From Cytophagales bacterium (GTDB taxonomy: Bacteria; Bacteroidota; Bacteroidia; Cytophagales; Cytophagaceae), in NCBI GenBank assembly GCA_025360235.1, contig JANYCO010000573.1:1-6632 (forward strand): a stretch of 6,632 nucleotides of DNA, in the 5' to 3' direction. A program made the translations under genes and the position numbers. The notes under the pieces are model-generated. The model searched no databases, had not been told where the DNA came from, and saw only the letters and a list, made by a program, of their open reading frames with translations. Below, in pieces: positions 1 through 5,024 of the stretch (positions are counted from its first letter, which is position 1; the number at the start of each line of letters is the position of its first letter).

Positions 1-2
1 TA

Positions 3-185
3 AAAAATGAATTTAAACAATTGATTGCGTTGACTTCAAATCCAAACGCTACTGAAGAAGATTTTGCAAAAGTTAAAGAACATCTTTCTAATACTGCTGC
101 TAAAATTGACCAGGTAGATGCTAAATTTATCGCGGCACAAAAAGTATTTGCTGATAAATGGGGATTCCAATTGGTTACTAAATAA
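3..185 (+). CDS. 3' end of an unrecognised small alpha-helical protein (5' partial)
   Basis: Only the last 60 codons are in the window, ending with TAA at 183-185. This frame is open to the left edge with no ATG inside it, and the other two forward frames are closed near the edge by stops, so the gene starts upstream. The visible protein is rich in Ala, Lys, Asp and Glu, and most of it reads as amphipathic helix (for example EEDFAKVKEHLSNTAAKI). It ends in a more hydrophobic WGFQLVTK tail. It has no membrane segment, cysteine cluster or catalytic motif that I recognise, and I assign no function. The strong terminator just downstream supports it being a real transcribed gene. Confidence 0.7.
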   Translation, partial: KNEFKQLIALTSNPNATEEDFAKVKEHLSNTAAKIDQVDAKFIAAQKVFADKWGFQLVTK

Positions 186-203
186 TCTACCCTAAATAAT
201 TTT

Positions 204-240
204 AAAAGTCTTATTGGATTACTTCCGATAAGACTTTTTT
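204..240. terminator. Bidirectional intrinsic terminator between convergent genes
   Basis: A perfect 11-bp stem (AAAAGTCTTAT at 204-214 with ATAAGACTTTT at 228-238) continues through a T-G wobble and three more pairs (GGA with TCC) to a 5-nt loop at 219-223. On the + strand the stem runs into six T's at 235-240. On the - strand the mirrored side also gives a T-rich run after the stem, from 207 down to about 194. It lies 18 bp after the + strand stop at 185 and touches the - strand stop at 239-241, so it probably terminates both genes. Confidence 0.9.
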
Positions 241-940
241 ATTTAGTTGTATTATATTTTTTTAGCGCTCTCATAAAAAGTACATACAAACCTATAATGG
301 AAAAAATGAAAAATGAAATGATTAGTATTTTACTTAAATCAGGTTCTTGTTCTCTTCTTAACATTTTTACAATATCATTGGCCTGAGTCCCTAGCCAAAC
401 CATTAGAATCGTTCTTGGCAACATACCAAGCATACCTCCAGTTAAGAAGTTTTTTAAATTAACTTTCATAAAGGAAAGAAATACATTCATCATGGCAAAA
501 GGAGTGGCAGGAGAAATACGACAAAAGAAGATTACCCAAAATTCTTCTGTTTTAAGATTATGCATAATGTTGGTTATTTTTTTGTTCTCATTTAAGAGGT
601 TTAAGAATTTCCCTCTATCCAATTTTCCGGCAAGGTAGAATCCAATGAGGGAAGCTAATAAGTAAGAAGGAACAAGGCCACACAGTCCTGCCCAGCCTAT
701 AAAATAACCACTTATCAAAGCAATATAGGTGGCAGGAGTTAGTGCCAAAGACATGGTAAATGCAGTTATTAAATAAAAAATTCCCCATTGCCATAACGAC
801 AAATTGAGAAACAATGCCTCATGTTTGCTGAGGAAAATCAGGCTAATAGAACTTACTGAAATTGGCAGAATAAGTGTTACTAATAGGATCAAAAGAGATG
901 ATCTGTATTTTTTTAGTGTTTTTAGTATTCTTGAAAACAT
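239..940 (-). CDS. TVP38/TMEM64 family (VTT domain) inner-membrane protein
   Basis: This is a 233-residue integral membrane protein, a usual length for bacterial TVP38/TMEM64 (SNARE-associated/DedA-like) proteins. The order seen is a basic N-terminus (RILKTLKKYR); a first membrane segment at about 16-37; hydrophobic stretches at 52-65 and 68-106 containing ALTPATYIALISGYFIGW; a short charged loop at 107-133; the family signature FFCRISPATPF at about 138-148; a Gly-rich re-entrant/membrane stretch with GGMLGMLP at 168-175; and a last membrane helix at 204-223 followed by a basic tail. Related VTT-domain proteins are linked to lipid scrambling or undecaprenyl-phosphate recycling; the substrate here cannot be read from sequence. 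No Shine-Dalgarno is seen. A weak TACCTTTA (- strand, 952-945) resembles a Bacteroidota -7 box very close to the ATG. It is divergent from the PLP enzyme gene and appears monocistronic. Confidence 0.88.
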   Translation of the reverse strand: MFSRILKTLKKYRSSLLILLVTLILPISVSSISLIFLSKHEALFLNLSLWQWGIFYLITAFTMSLALTPATYIALISGYFIGWAGLCGLVPSYLLASLIGFYLAGKLDRGKFLNLLNENKKITNIMHNLKTEEFWVIFFCRISPATPFAMMNVFLSFMKVNLKNFLTGGMLGMLPRTILMVWLGTQANDIVKMLRREQEPDLSKILIISFFIFSIIGLYVLFMRALKKYNTTK

Positions 941-972
941 GCTGTAAAGGTAATAGTTTTGAAGCAGGAGTT

Positions 973-987
973 TTAGTTTAAAACTAA
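973..987. promoter_or_regulatory. 15-bp dyad in the divergent intergenic region (possible operator)
   Basis: TTAGTTT and AAACTAA (973-979 and 981-987) form an exact 7-bp inverted repeat around one A. It lies roughly mid-way in the 80-bp gap between two divergent genes, where a regulator could act on either. The short arms and AT-rich composition mean chance is a real alternative. Confidence 0.25.
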
Positions 988-990
988 TTT

Positions 991-1000
991 ATCTAATTTG
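991..1000 (+). promoter_or_regulatory. Weak candidate -7 promoter element for the cystathionine synthase/lyase gene
   Basis: ATCTAATTTG carries the TTTG half of the Bacteroidota -7 consensus TAnnTTTG, but its TA is one base too close to TTTG. No clear TTTG/TTG -33 box is present at the right distance. It lies 20 bp before the ATG and is the best promoter-like match in the gap. Confidence 0.25.
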
Positions 1001-1020
1001 CCCTTGTTAAAATCTATTAT

Positions 1021-2163
1021 ATGAAATTCGGAACAAAAGCCATTCACGCTGGGATAACTCCAGACCCTACTACAGGTGCTATTATGACTCCTATTTACCA
1101 GACTTCTACCTATGTACAGGTCTCTCCTGGTGATCATAAAGGATATGAATATTCACGTACTCATAATCCTACACGAACAGCATTGCAAAATAACCTCGCG
1201 GCTTTGGAGAATGGTCTATATGGACTTTGTTTTGCTTCGGGAATGGGGGCTACGGATACTCTTTTAAAATTGCTAAAACCTGGAGATGAAGTAATCTCTA
1301 CTAATGATTTATATGGTGGTACTTATAGGATTTTTACTAAAGTGTACGAAGGCTTTGGTATAAAATTTCATTTTGTAGCAATGGATGAAGTGAAAAATCT
1401 TGAAAGTGTTATTTCAGATAAAACAAAAATGATATGGATAGAAACACCTACTAATCCTTTGTTAAATATTATCGACATTAAAGCTATTTGTAAACTTGCT
1501 AAATCTAAAAATATACTGACAGTTGTAGATAATACTTTTGCCACTCCCTATATTCAAACTCCATTAGATCTTGGTGCAGATATCGTAGCGCATTCTGTTA
1601 CCAAATACCTTTCAGGTCATTCGGATGTAGTGATGGGTGCTATAATAGTGAATGATAAAAAACTGCATGATCAATTGGCATTTCTTCAGAATGCCTGCGG
1701 AAATGTACCTGGACCTCAAGATTGTTTTTTGGTGCTTCGTGGCATAAAAACGCTTCACCTTCGGATGAAAGCACATATAGAGAACGCCGCCAGAGTAGCA
1801 GAGTATCTGCTTACACATCCCAAAATTGATAAAGTATATTACCCAGGGATCCCAACACATAAAAATCATGCAATAGCAAAAGAACAAATGAAAGGTTTTG
1901 GAGGGATGGTTTCTTTTACTATGAAGGGTGATGATCTTAAAGATTCCATTAGAGTGCTGGAGAAATTTAAATTATTTTCGCTTGCGGAATCTCTCGGTGG
2001 TGTTGAGTCATTGTGTGGTCATCCTGCTTCTATGACGCACGCCAGCATCCCTAAAGCAGAAAGAGAAAAAGCCGGATTGAAAGATTCCCTTGTTCGATTA
2101 AGTGTGGGAGTTGAAGATATAGAAGATATTATTGCAGATTTGGAACAAGCGTTGGAAAATTAA
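1021..2163 (+). CDS. Cystathionine gamma-synthase / gamma-lyase family PLP enzyme
   Basis: This 380-residue cytosolic protein is a full-length Cys/Met-metabolism PLP enzyme (fold type I). Hallmarks in order: YEYSRTHNPTR at 42-52 (Tyr44 and Arg46 reach the PLP phosphate of the neighbouring subunit in this family); the phosphate loop SGMGA at 73-77; LYGGTY at 97-102, whose Tyr98 stacks on PLP; ETPTNP at 141-146; VVDNTFATPY at 168-177, whose Asp170 pairs with the pyridine nitrogen; AHSVTKYLSGH at 190-200 with Lys195 as the Schiff-base lysine; LAESLGGVESL at 321-331; and LVRLSVGVE at 357-365, whose Arg359 binds the substrate carboxylate. Family members join an activated homoserine to cysteine to make cystathionine, or split cystathionine to cysteine and 2-oxobutyrate. 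GGVESL resembles bacterial gamma-synthases, but sequence alone does not settle direction, so I give no symbol. ATG 1021 gives the usual N-terminus (FGTKAIHAG); no Shine-Dalgarno precedes it. Confidence 0.95.
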   Translation: MKFGTKAIHAGITPDPTTGAIMTPIYQTSTYVQVSPGDHKGYEYSRTHNPTRTALQNNLAALENGLYGLCFASGMGATDTLLKLLKPGDEVISTNDLYGGTYRIFTKVYEGFGIKFHFVAMDEVKNLESVISDKTKMIWIETPTNPLLNIIDIKAICKLAKSKNILTVVDNTFATPYIQTPLDLGADIVAHSVTKYLSGHSDVVMGAIIVNDKKLHDQLAFLQNACGNVPGPQDCFLVLRGIKTLHLRMKAHIENAARVAEYLLTHPKIDKVYYPGIPTHKNHAIAKEQMKGFGGMVSFTMKGDDLKDSIRVLEKFKLFSLAESLGGVESLCGHPASMTHASIPKAEREKAGLKDSLVRLSVGVEDIEDIIADLEQALEN

Positions 2164-2169
2164 AAATTA

Positions 2170-2205
2170 TAAATTATGAGTTATGAATTAATAACTCATA
2201 ATTTA
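2170..2205. repeat. Perfect AT-rich inverted repeat between the PLP gene and the DUF4442 gene
   Basis: AAATTATGAGTTAT at 2171-2184 is exactly mirrored by ATAACTCATAATTT at 2191-2204 around the 6-nt loop GAATTA, and one more outer pair (T2170-A2205) closes it at 15 bp. It fills most of the 59-bp gap after the PLP gene's stop. No T-run follows the stem, and GC in it is minimal, so a classical intrinsic terminator is doubtful. Tandem ATTATGA/GTTATGA-like units of this kind are familiar to me in intergenic DNA of Flavobacteriia, so a dispersed repeat or an mRNA-processing hairpin is plausible. Confidence 0.8.
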
Positions 2206-2222
2206 AAACTTAAAATTTGATT

Positions 2223-2693
2223 ATGTCAAAAGCCTTAGAGATACTTAAAAGTCCTTTTAAACTCAAACTTTTTATGTTGGCTAAATTGCCTATGGGCTTT
2301 TTGGCTGGCTTAAGAATAGAAGAAATTACAGAAGAAAAGTCTATTGTGGCTGTTCGGTATAAGTACCTTACCAAAAATCCTTTTCAATCAGTTTATTTTG
2401 CTTGTCTGGCAATGGCTGGAGAGTTGGCTTCTGGCGCGCTTGGTCTGGCACAGGTTTATGGTTCTAAGTCGTCAGTGTCGATGTTGGTTGTGAATATGGA
2501 AGCTGTTTTTACCAAGAAAGCTAAAGGGAAAATAAGATTTACTTGTTCCGATGGAATACTTATTAAACAAGCGGTAGCTGAAACTATAAAAACAAAAGAG
2601 GGGCAAACGGTTATTGCTACCAGCATTGGGAGAGATGAATCCGGACAGGAAGTAGCTGTTTTTAAAATCACATGGTCGTTTAAGGCGAAATAG
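2223..2693 (+). CDS. DUF4442 hotdog-fold (thioesterase-like) protein
   Basis: A 156-residue soluble protein with no signal peptide, matching the DUF4442 pattern. It has an N-terminal helix (ALEILKSPFKLKLFMLAKLPMG); a first strand set with AGLRIEEITEEKSIVAVRYKY at about 28-48; the diagnostic TKNPFQSVYFACLAMAGELASG at 50-71, which forms the central hotdog helix; then alternating strands to the end (VSMLVVNMEAVFTKK, GKIRFTCSDG, GQTVIATSIGRDESG, EVAVFKITW). Hotdog-fold relatives hydrolyse acyl-CoA or acyl-carrier thioesters, but I see no assigned catalytic residue and the substrate is unknown. I start at ATG 2223; a TTG six bases upstream in frame would add only two residues. It follows the PLP gene on the same strand with a 59-bp gap and may be co-transcribed if the inverted repeat between them does not terminate. 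Its stop is 4 bp from the stop of the convergent gene. Confidence 0.85.
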   Translation: MSKALEILKSPFKLKLFMLAKLPMGFLAGLRIEEITEEKSIVAVRYKYLTKNPFQSVYFACLAMAGELASGALGLAQVYGSKSSVSMLVVNMEAVFTKKAKGKIRFTCSDGILIKQAVAETIKTKEGQTVIATSIGRDESGQEVAVFKITWSFKAK

Positions 2694-2697
2694 TTTA

Positions 2698-3705
2698 TTA
2701 CCAGCTTGTCCTGAATTTGCTTAAACCTGAATGAGTGCCATCGATAATCATTACAAATTGCAAATCAACAGACCATTTAGGTAATTCTATCATCGGTGCC
2801 TTAAATACATCTGTCAATCTATATTGGCCTTTTATGTAAAACCATTTTAATATCCCAATTCTGGCGTTTGCGTAAAGTTCGTTGTATTTATGAAAATTTT
2901 TAAGCGCAAGTTTTGTGTCTGTAGTTGGTTTGTTGATGTAGCGATAATACCAGGGACAGTTATATTCTATTCCTAAATCAAAAAAAAGTGCGTTTCTTTT
3001 TTGATCCCATGAAATCATATGTGTTCTTAGATAAAGCCCAAGACCTGATTGCATGGTAGAAAAATATTCTTTTTTATATACACTTTTAGTATTAAGGGAA
3101 TCTTGTTTTAGATTGTATCGTTTGTATATAAATGGACTTACTTCAATCGATAAATAATTTACTGGAGTAATTCTGTAATTGTTTGAAAAAGACATTCCTG
3201 TTTTGTAGTTGTAATTGTAAGGCTCCTTTGGATCAAAATTGGAGCCAATAAACGAAACACCTGATGAATACTGGTCGTAAGAGTGGATGAGTTTAGGAGC
3301 GGGTAGGGTAGGCTCTACTTTCTCAATTGTCCCTTGATCTAAATAAATGACGATTTTTGTTAACGTATCATTCGATAAGTTGAGCTCCTCTGAATATTCA
3401 TAATAGTTGTTTCTCAAAATTTCTAATCTTAAATATTGGTTGCTGCTAGCTATAGAGTCTCCTGTAAAAACGGGTATAGGTATATTTTGAAATATAAAAT
3501 TTCCGTTTGAATCGGTAGTTGTATAATATAAGGTATTGTTTGGGGGTGTATCACTTCTTGTTAGATCTTTTAATAGAACAAGTGTTGAATCAAGTGGTAG
3601 GCTATCCTTCTCGCTTTTAATAGTCCCTTTTAGTAGTTTTATTTGAGCATAGTTGGTCGAAATGCTTATTAGGAATAAAAGAGTAGCCAGTAATATTCTT
3701 TTCAT
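2698..3705 (-). CDS. Secreted protein: N-terminal carboxypeptidase-regulatory-like domain plus probable outer-membrane barrel; function unknown
   Basis: 335 residues. MKRILLATLLFLISISTNYA is a clear Sec signal peptide, probably cut after Ala20 before Gln21. Residues about 22-123 look like a CarboxypepD-regulatory/CNA-B-like beta-sandwich: KGTIKSEKDSLPLDSTLVLLK, then DSNGNFIFQNIP, then LRLEILRNNYYEYSEELNL and KIVIYLDQG. The common GxVxDxxGxPLxxAxV pattern is loosely kept. A Pro-rich linker (about 130-138) leads to a region rich in Tyr, Phe and Trp with alternating polarity, compatible with beta strands of an outer-membrane barrel (for example NYLSIEVSPFIYKRYNL, NALFFDLGIEYN, WFYIKGQYRL, WSVDLQFVMII). 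It ends in Trp335, and a terminal aromatic is common for barrels. There is no plug domain or SusD-like feature and it is far shorter than a TonB-dependent receptor. It is monocistronic: convergent with DUF4442 (4-bp gap) and divergent from the ATPase gene. Confidence 0.78.
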   Translation of the reverse strand: MKRILLATLLFLISISTNYAQIKLLKGTIKSEKDSLPLDSTLVLLKDLTRSDTPPNNTLYYTTTDSNGNFIFQNIPIPVFTGDSIASSNQYLRLEILRNNYYEYSEELNLSNDTLTKIVIYLDQGTIEKVEPTLPAPKLIHSYDQYSSGVSFIGSNFDPKEPYNYNYKTGMSFSNNYRITPVNYLSIEVSPFIYKRYNLKQDSLNTKSVYKKEYFSTMQSGLGLYLRTHMISWDQKRNALFFDLGIEYNCPWYYRYINKPTTDTKLALKNFHKYNELYANARIGILKWFYIKGQYRLTDVFKAPMIELPKWSVDLQFVMIIDGTHSGLSKFRTSW

Positions 3706-3800
3706 GATAATGGTATGATATGAAGAGGTGAATTTACGAAAAATAACAGAAAGCCCTTCTTTTTATTTATTTTGAGGGTGTTCGTTTTGGACCATTGATG

Positions 3801-3853
3801 ATAATTATACAATTTGTATTATACAATTTGCATAATACAAATTGTATAATTAT
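3801..3853. repeat. Perfect 22-bp inverted repeat with a 9-bp spacer upstream of the ATPase gene
   Basis: Positions 3801-3822 (starting ATAATTATACAATTTG) are exactly complementary in mirror to 3832-3853 (ending AATTGTATAATTAT), with spacer ACAATTTGC at 3823-3831. The whole element ends 21 bp before the ATPase start codon and overlaps its promoter. It could act as an operator, as an extruded or single-stranded hairpin, or be a remnant of a small mobile element. No T-run follows in either direction to suggest a terminator. Confidence 0.9.
3807..3847. promoter_or_regulatory. Three 13-bp dyads at 14-bp period (probable operator array)
   Basis: Inside the inverted repeat the dyad ATACAATTTGTAT occurs at 3807-3819, ATACAATTTGCAT at 3821-3833 (one arm mismatch), and ATACAAATTGTAT at 3835-3847. 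Start points 3807, 3821 and 3835 are exactly 14 bp apart, and each copy is itself a near-perfect dyad around a central A/T. This explains the larger inverted repeat and is what several dimers of one DNA-binding protein would need. The middle copy contains the TTTG of the promoter's -33 box, so binding would be expected to block transcription. That function is inferred, not shown. Confidence 0.6.
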
Positions 3854-3858
3854 ATTTG
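3827..3858 (+). promoter_or_regulatory. Bacteroidota-type sigma-A promoter for the ATPase gene
   Basis: TTTG at 3827-3830, 20 bp, then TATATTTG at 3851-3858 is an exact match to the known Bacteroidota consensus (TTTG at -33, TAnnTTTG at -7). A transcript would start around 3865, only some 10 nt before the ATG at 3875, so the message would have almost no leader. It overlaps the three-dyad array. Confidence 0.7.
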
Positions 3859-3874
3859 TTATAATAGATGACGT

Positions 3875-4996
3875 ATGAACCCATTTCTGATAAACACCTA
3901 CATTGCTCCTGAATATTTCTGTGACAGAGAACAAGAAACGAAAGCTTTGATCAGTAATATTACTAATCAAAGTAATACCATTTTTTTTGCACAACGTAGG
4001 ATAGGGAAAACGGCACTGATACAACACGCTTTTTATCATTTAAAGAAGAAACGAAATGTAGAATGTATCTACATGGATATTTATGCTACCCAGAATCTTA
4101 AGGAATTTATAAATCAACTCGCAAATAGTATATATAGAGTGTTTCCTGAAAATAAGAGTATAGGTAAGCGTTTTCTTGATGCCATTAAATTGTTACGACC
4201 TATTGTAAGTATTGACCAAATAACCGGAACTCCGGAATTAAGTTTAGATATTAATCAAACCACACAATACGAAAAAACAATTCCACAATTATTGCACTTT
4301 TTGGATAATCAAAATATTCAGGTAACCATTGCTATTGATGAGTTTCAACAGATTTTAGCTTACCCTGAAAAAAATATGGAGGCTTTACTCCGGACTTCAA
4401 TACAACAATTAAAAAACGTAAATTTTATATTTTGCGGGAGTGATCAAAAAATGATGCATCATATTTTTAACAGTGCGCAACGCCCTTTTTATGCTAGTAC
4501 GAAGAATATCAATCTGATGAAAATAGACCGGTTATTATATGCGCCTTTTATAAAAGGTCATTTTGAAAATCATAAAATAAAAATACCCTCTGATGCAATT
4601 GAATTAATTTTAGATCTTACCGATTGTCATACCTATTACACCCAACGCCTATGTCATGAACTATTTTCTGAAAATAAAAAAACGATAGATTTTAGTGGCG
4701 TTACTCAAACAATTCAAAGAATATTGACGGAAAATGAGAGTATTTATTTTCAGTATCGAAATCTACTGACAAGGGCTCAGTGGCTTCTATTGAAAGCTAT
4801 TGCACACGAAGAGAAAGTAGTACAACCCTATGCGCAGAAGTTTATACAAAAGTATCAACTAGGAACTCCGGCCAATGTTAAACGTAGTATTGAAGCACTG
4901 GTGGAAAAGGAGATGGTATTTTATCAGACTTCCCTTGAAAATCCTTATTACGAAGTATATGATAAGTTTCTGATGAGATGGATACAGTATAAGTAA
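3875..4996 (+). CDS. Stand-alone P-loop ATPase (archaeal-ATPase/STAND-like, PF01637-type) with C-terminal winged-helix-like region
   Basis: 373 residues, soluble, no signal peptide. The N-terminus NPF...APEYFCDREQET (2-22) is the typical opening of this ATPase group. Walker A is AQRRIGKT at 39-46 (Lys45, Thr46); the first Gly of the classical loop is replaced by Ala, which this RRIGKT-type group tolerates. Walker B is TIAIDEF at 151-157 (Asp155, Glu156), and a sensor-like strand is NFIFCGSD at 183-190. From about 298 to the end (AQWLLLKAIAHEE, GTPANVKRSIEALVEKEMV, YYEVYDKFLMRWI) it reads as a winged helix with the family's closing motif. No effector domain (nuclease, protease, TIR, transmembrane) is fused. 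ATG 3875 is chosen because it gives the conserved NPF start and sits just after a strong promoter; no Shine-Dalgarno is seen. It stands alone, divergent from a secreted protein and convergent with DUF1501. Its role is unknown; the DNA-binding-like C-terminus would allow autoregulation at the upstream dyads. Confidence 0.85.
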   Translation: MNPFLINTYIAPEYFCDREQETKALISNITNQSNTIFFAQRRIGKTALIQHAFYHLKKKRNVECIYMDIYATQNLKEFINQLANSIYRVFPENKSIGKRFLDAIKLLRPIVSIDQITGTPELSLDINQTTQYEKTIPQLLHFLDNQNIQVTIAIDEFQQILAYPEKNMEALLRTSIQQLKNVNFIFCGSDQKMMHHIFNSAQRPFYASTKNINLMKIDRLLYAPFIKGHFENHKIKIPSDAIELILDLTDCHTYYTQRLCHELFSENKKTIDFSGVTQTIQRILTENESIYFQYRNLLTRAQWLLLKAIAHEEKVVQPYAQKFIQKYQLGTPANVKRSIEALVEKEMVFYQTSLENPYYEVYDKFLMRWIQYK

Positions 4997-5024
4997 TGGT
5001 TAATTGTTAACAATTAACCATTAC
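4993..5024. terminator. Perfect 32-bp palindrome containing both convergent stop codons
   Basis: The half GTAATGGTTAATTGTT (4993-5008) is followed by its exact reverse complement (5009-5024). The ATPase stop TAA is at 4994-4996, and the DUF1501 stop, TAA on the - strand, is at 5023-5021, so the two stops occupy mirror positions in the two arms. As RNA it would fold into one long stem with a minimal loop, on either strand. A short T-containing stretch (TTCTTTG) follows on the + side, but no real T-run on either side. It is the only candidate terminator for both genes, though a dispersed palindromic repeat is an alternative. Confidence 0.65.

Noticed and set aside
1612..1887. Open frame on the - strand inside the PLP enzyme gene
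   Set aside because: It lies wholly within a well-supported gene on the other strand and encodes a Cys/Met/Tyr-rich sequence with no recognisable domain.
2217..2219. TTG as start codon of the DUF4442 gene
   Set aside because: ATG follows six bases later in frame, is the normal start, and TTG would add only two non-conserved residues.
2211..2219. TAAAATTTG as a promoter -7 box for the DUF4442 gene
   Set aside because: The spacing between TA and TTTG is three bases instead of two, and it sits only 3 bp before the ATG with no -33 box at the right distance.
2456..2671. Open frame on the - strand inside the DUF4442 gene
   Set aside because: Antisense shadow of a gene with clear family features; no start context or domain of its own.
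3706..3760. Promoter for the secreted-protein gene (- strand TATTTTTC and TAAATTCA)
   Set aside because: Each has one or two mismatches to TAnnTTTG and neither has a -33 box; too weak to list as a feature.
3807..3847. CRISPR-like tandem repeat
   Set aside because: Units are 13 bp with 1-bp gaps and dyad symmetry, with no spacers and no cas genes; an operator array fits better.
3767..4039. Open frame on the - strand across the repeat region and the 5' end of the ATPase gene
   Set aside because: It runs through the inverted repeat and promoter, and its product has no recognisable features; best explained as a chance frame.
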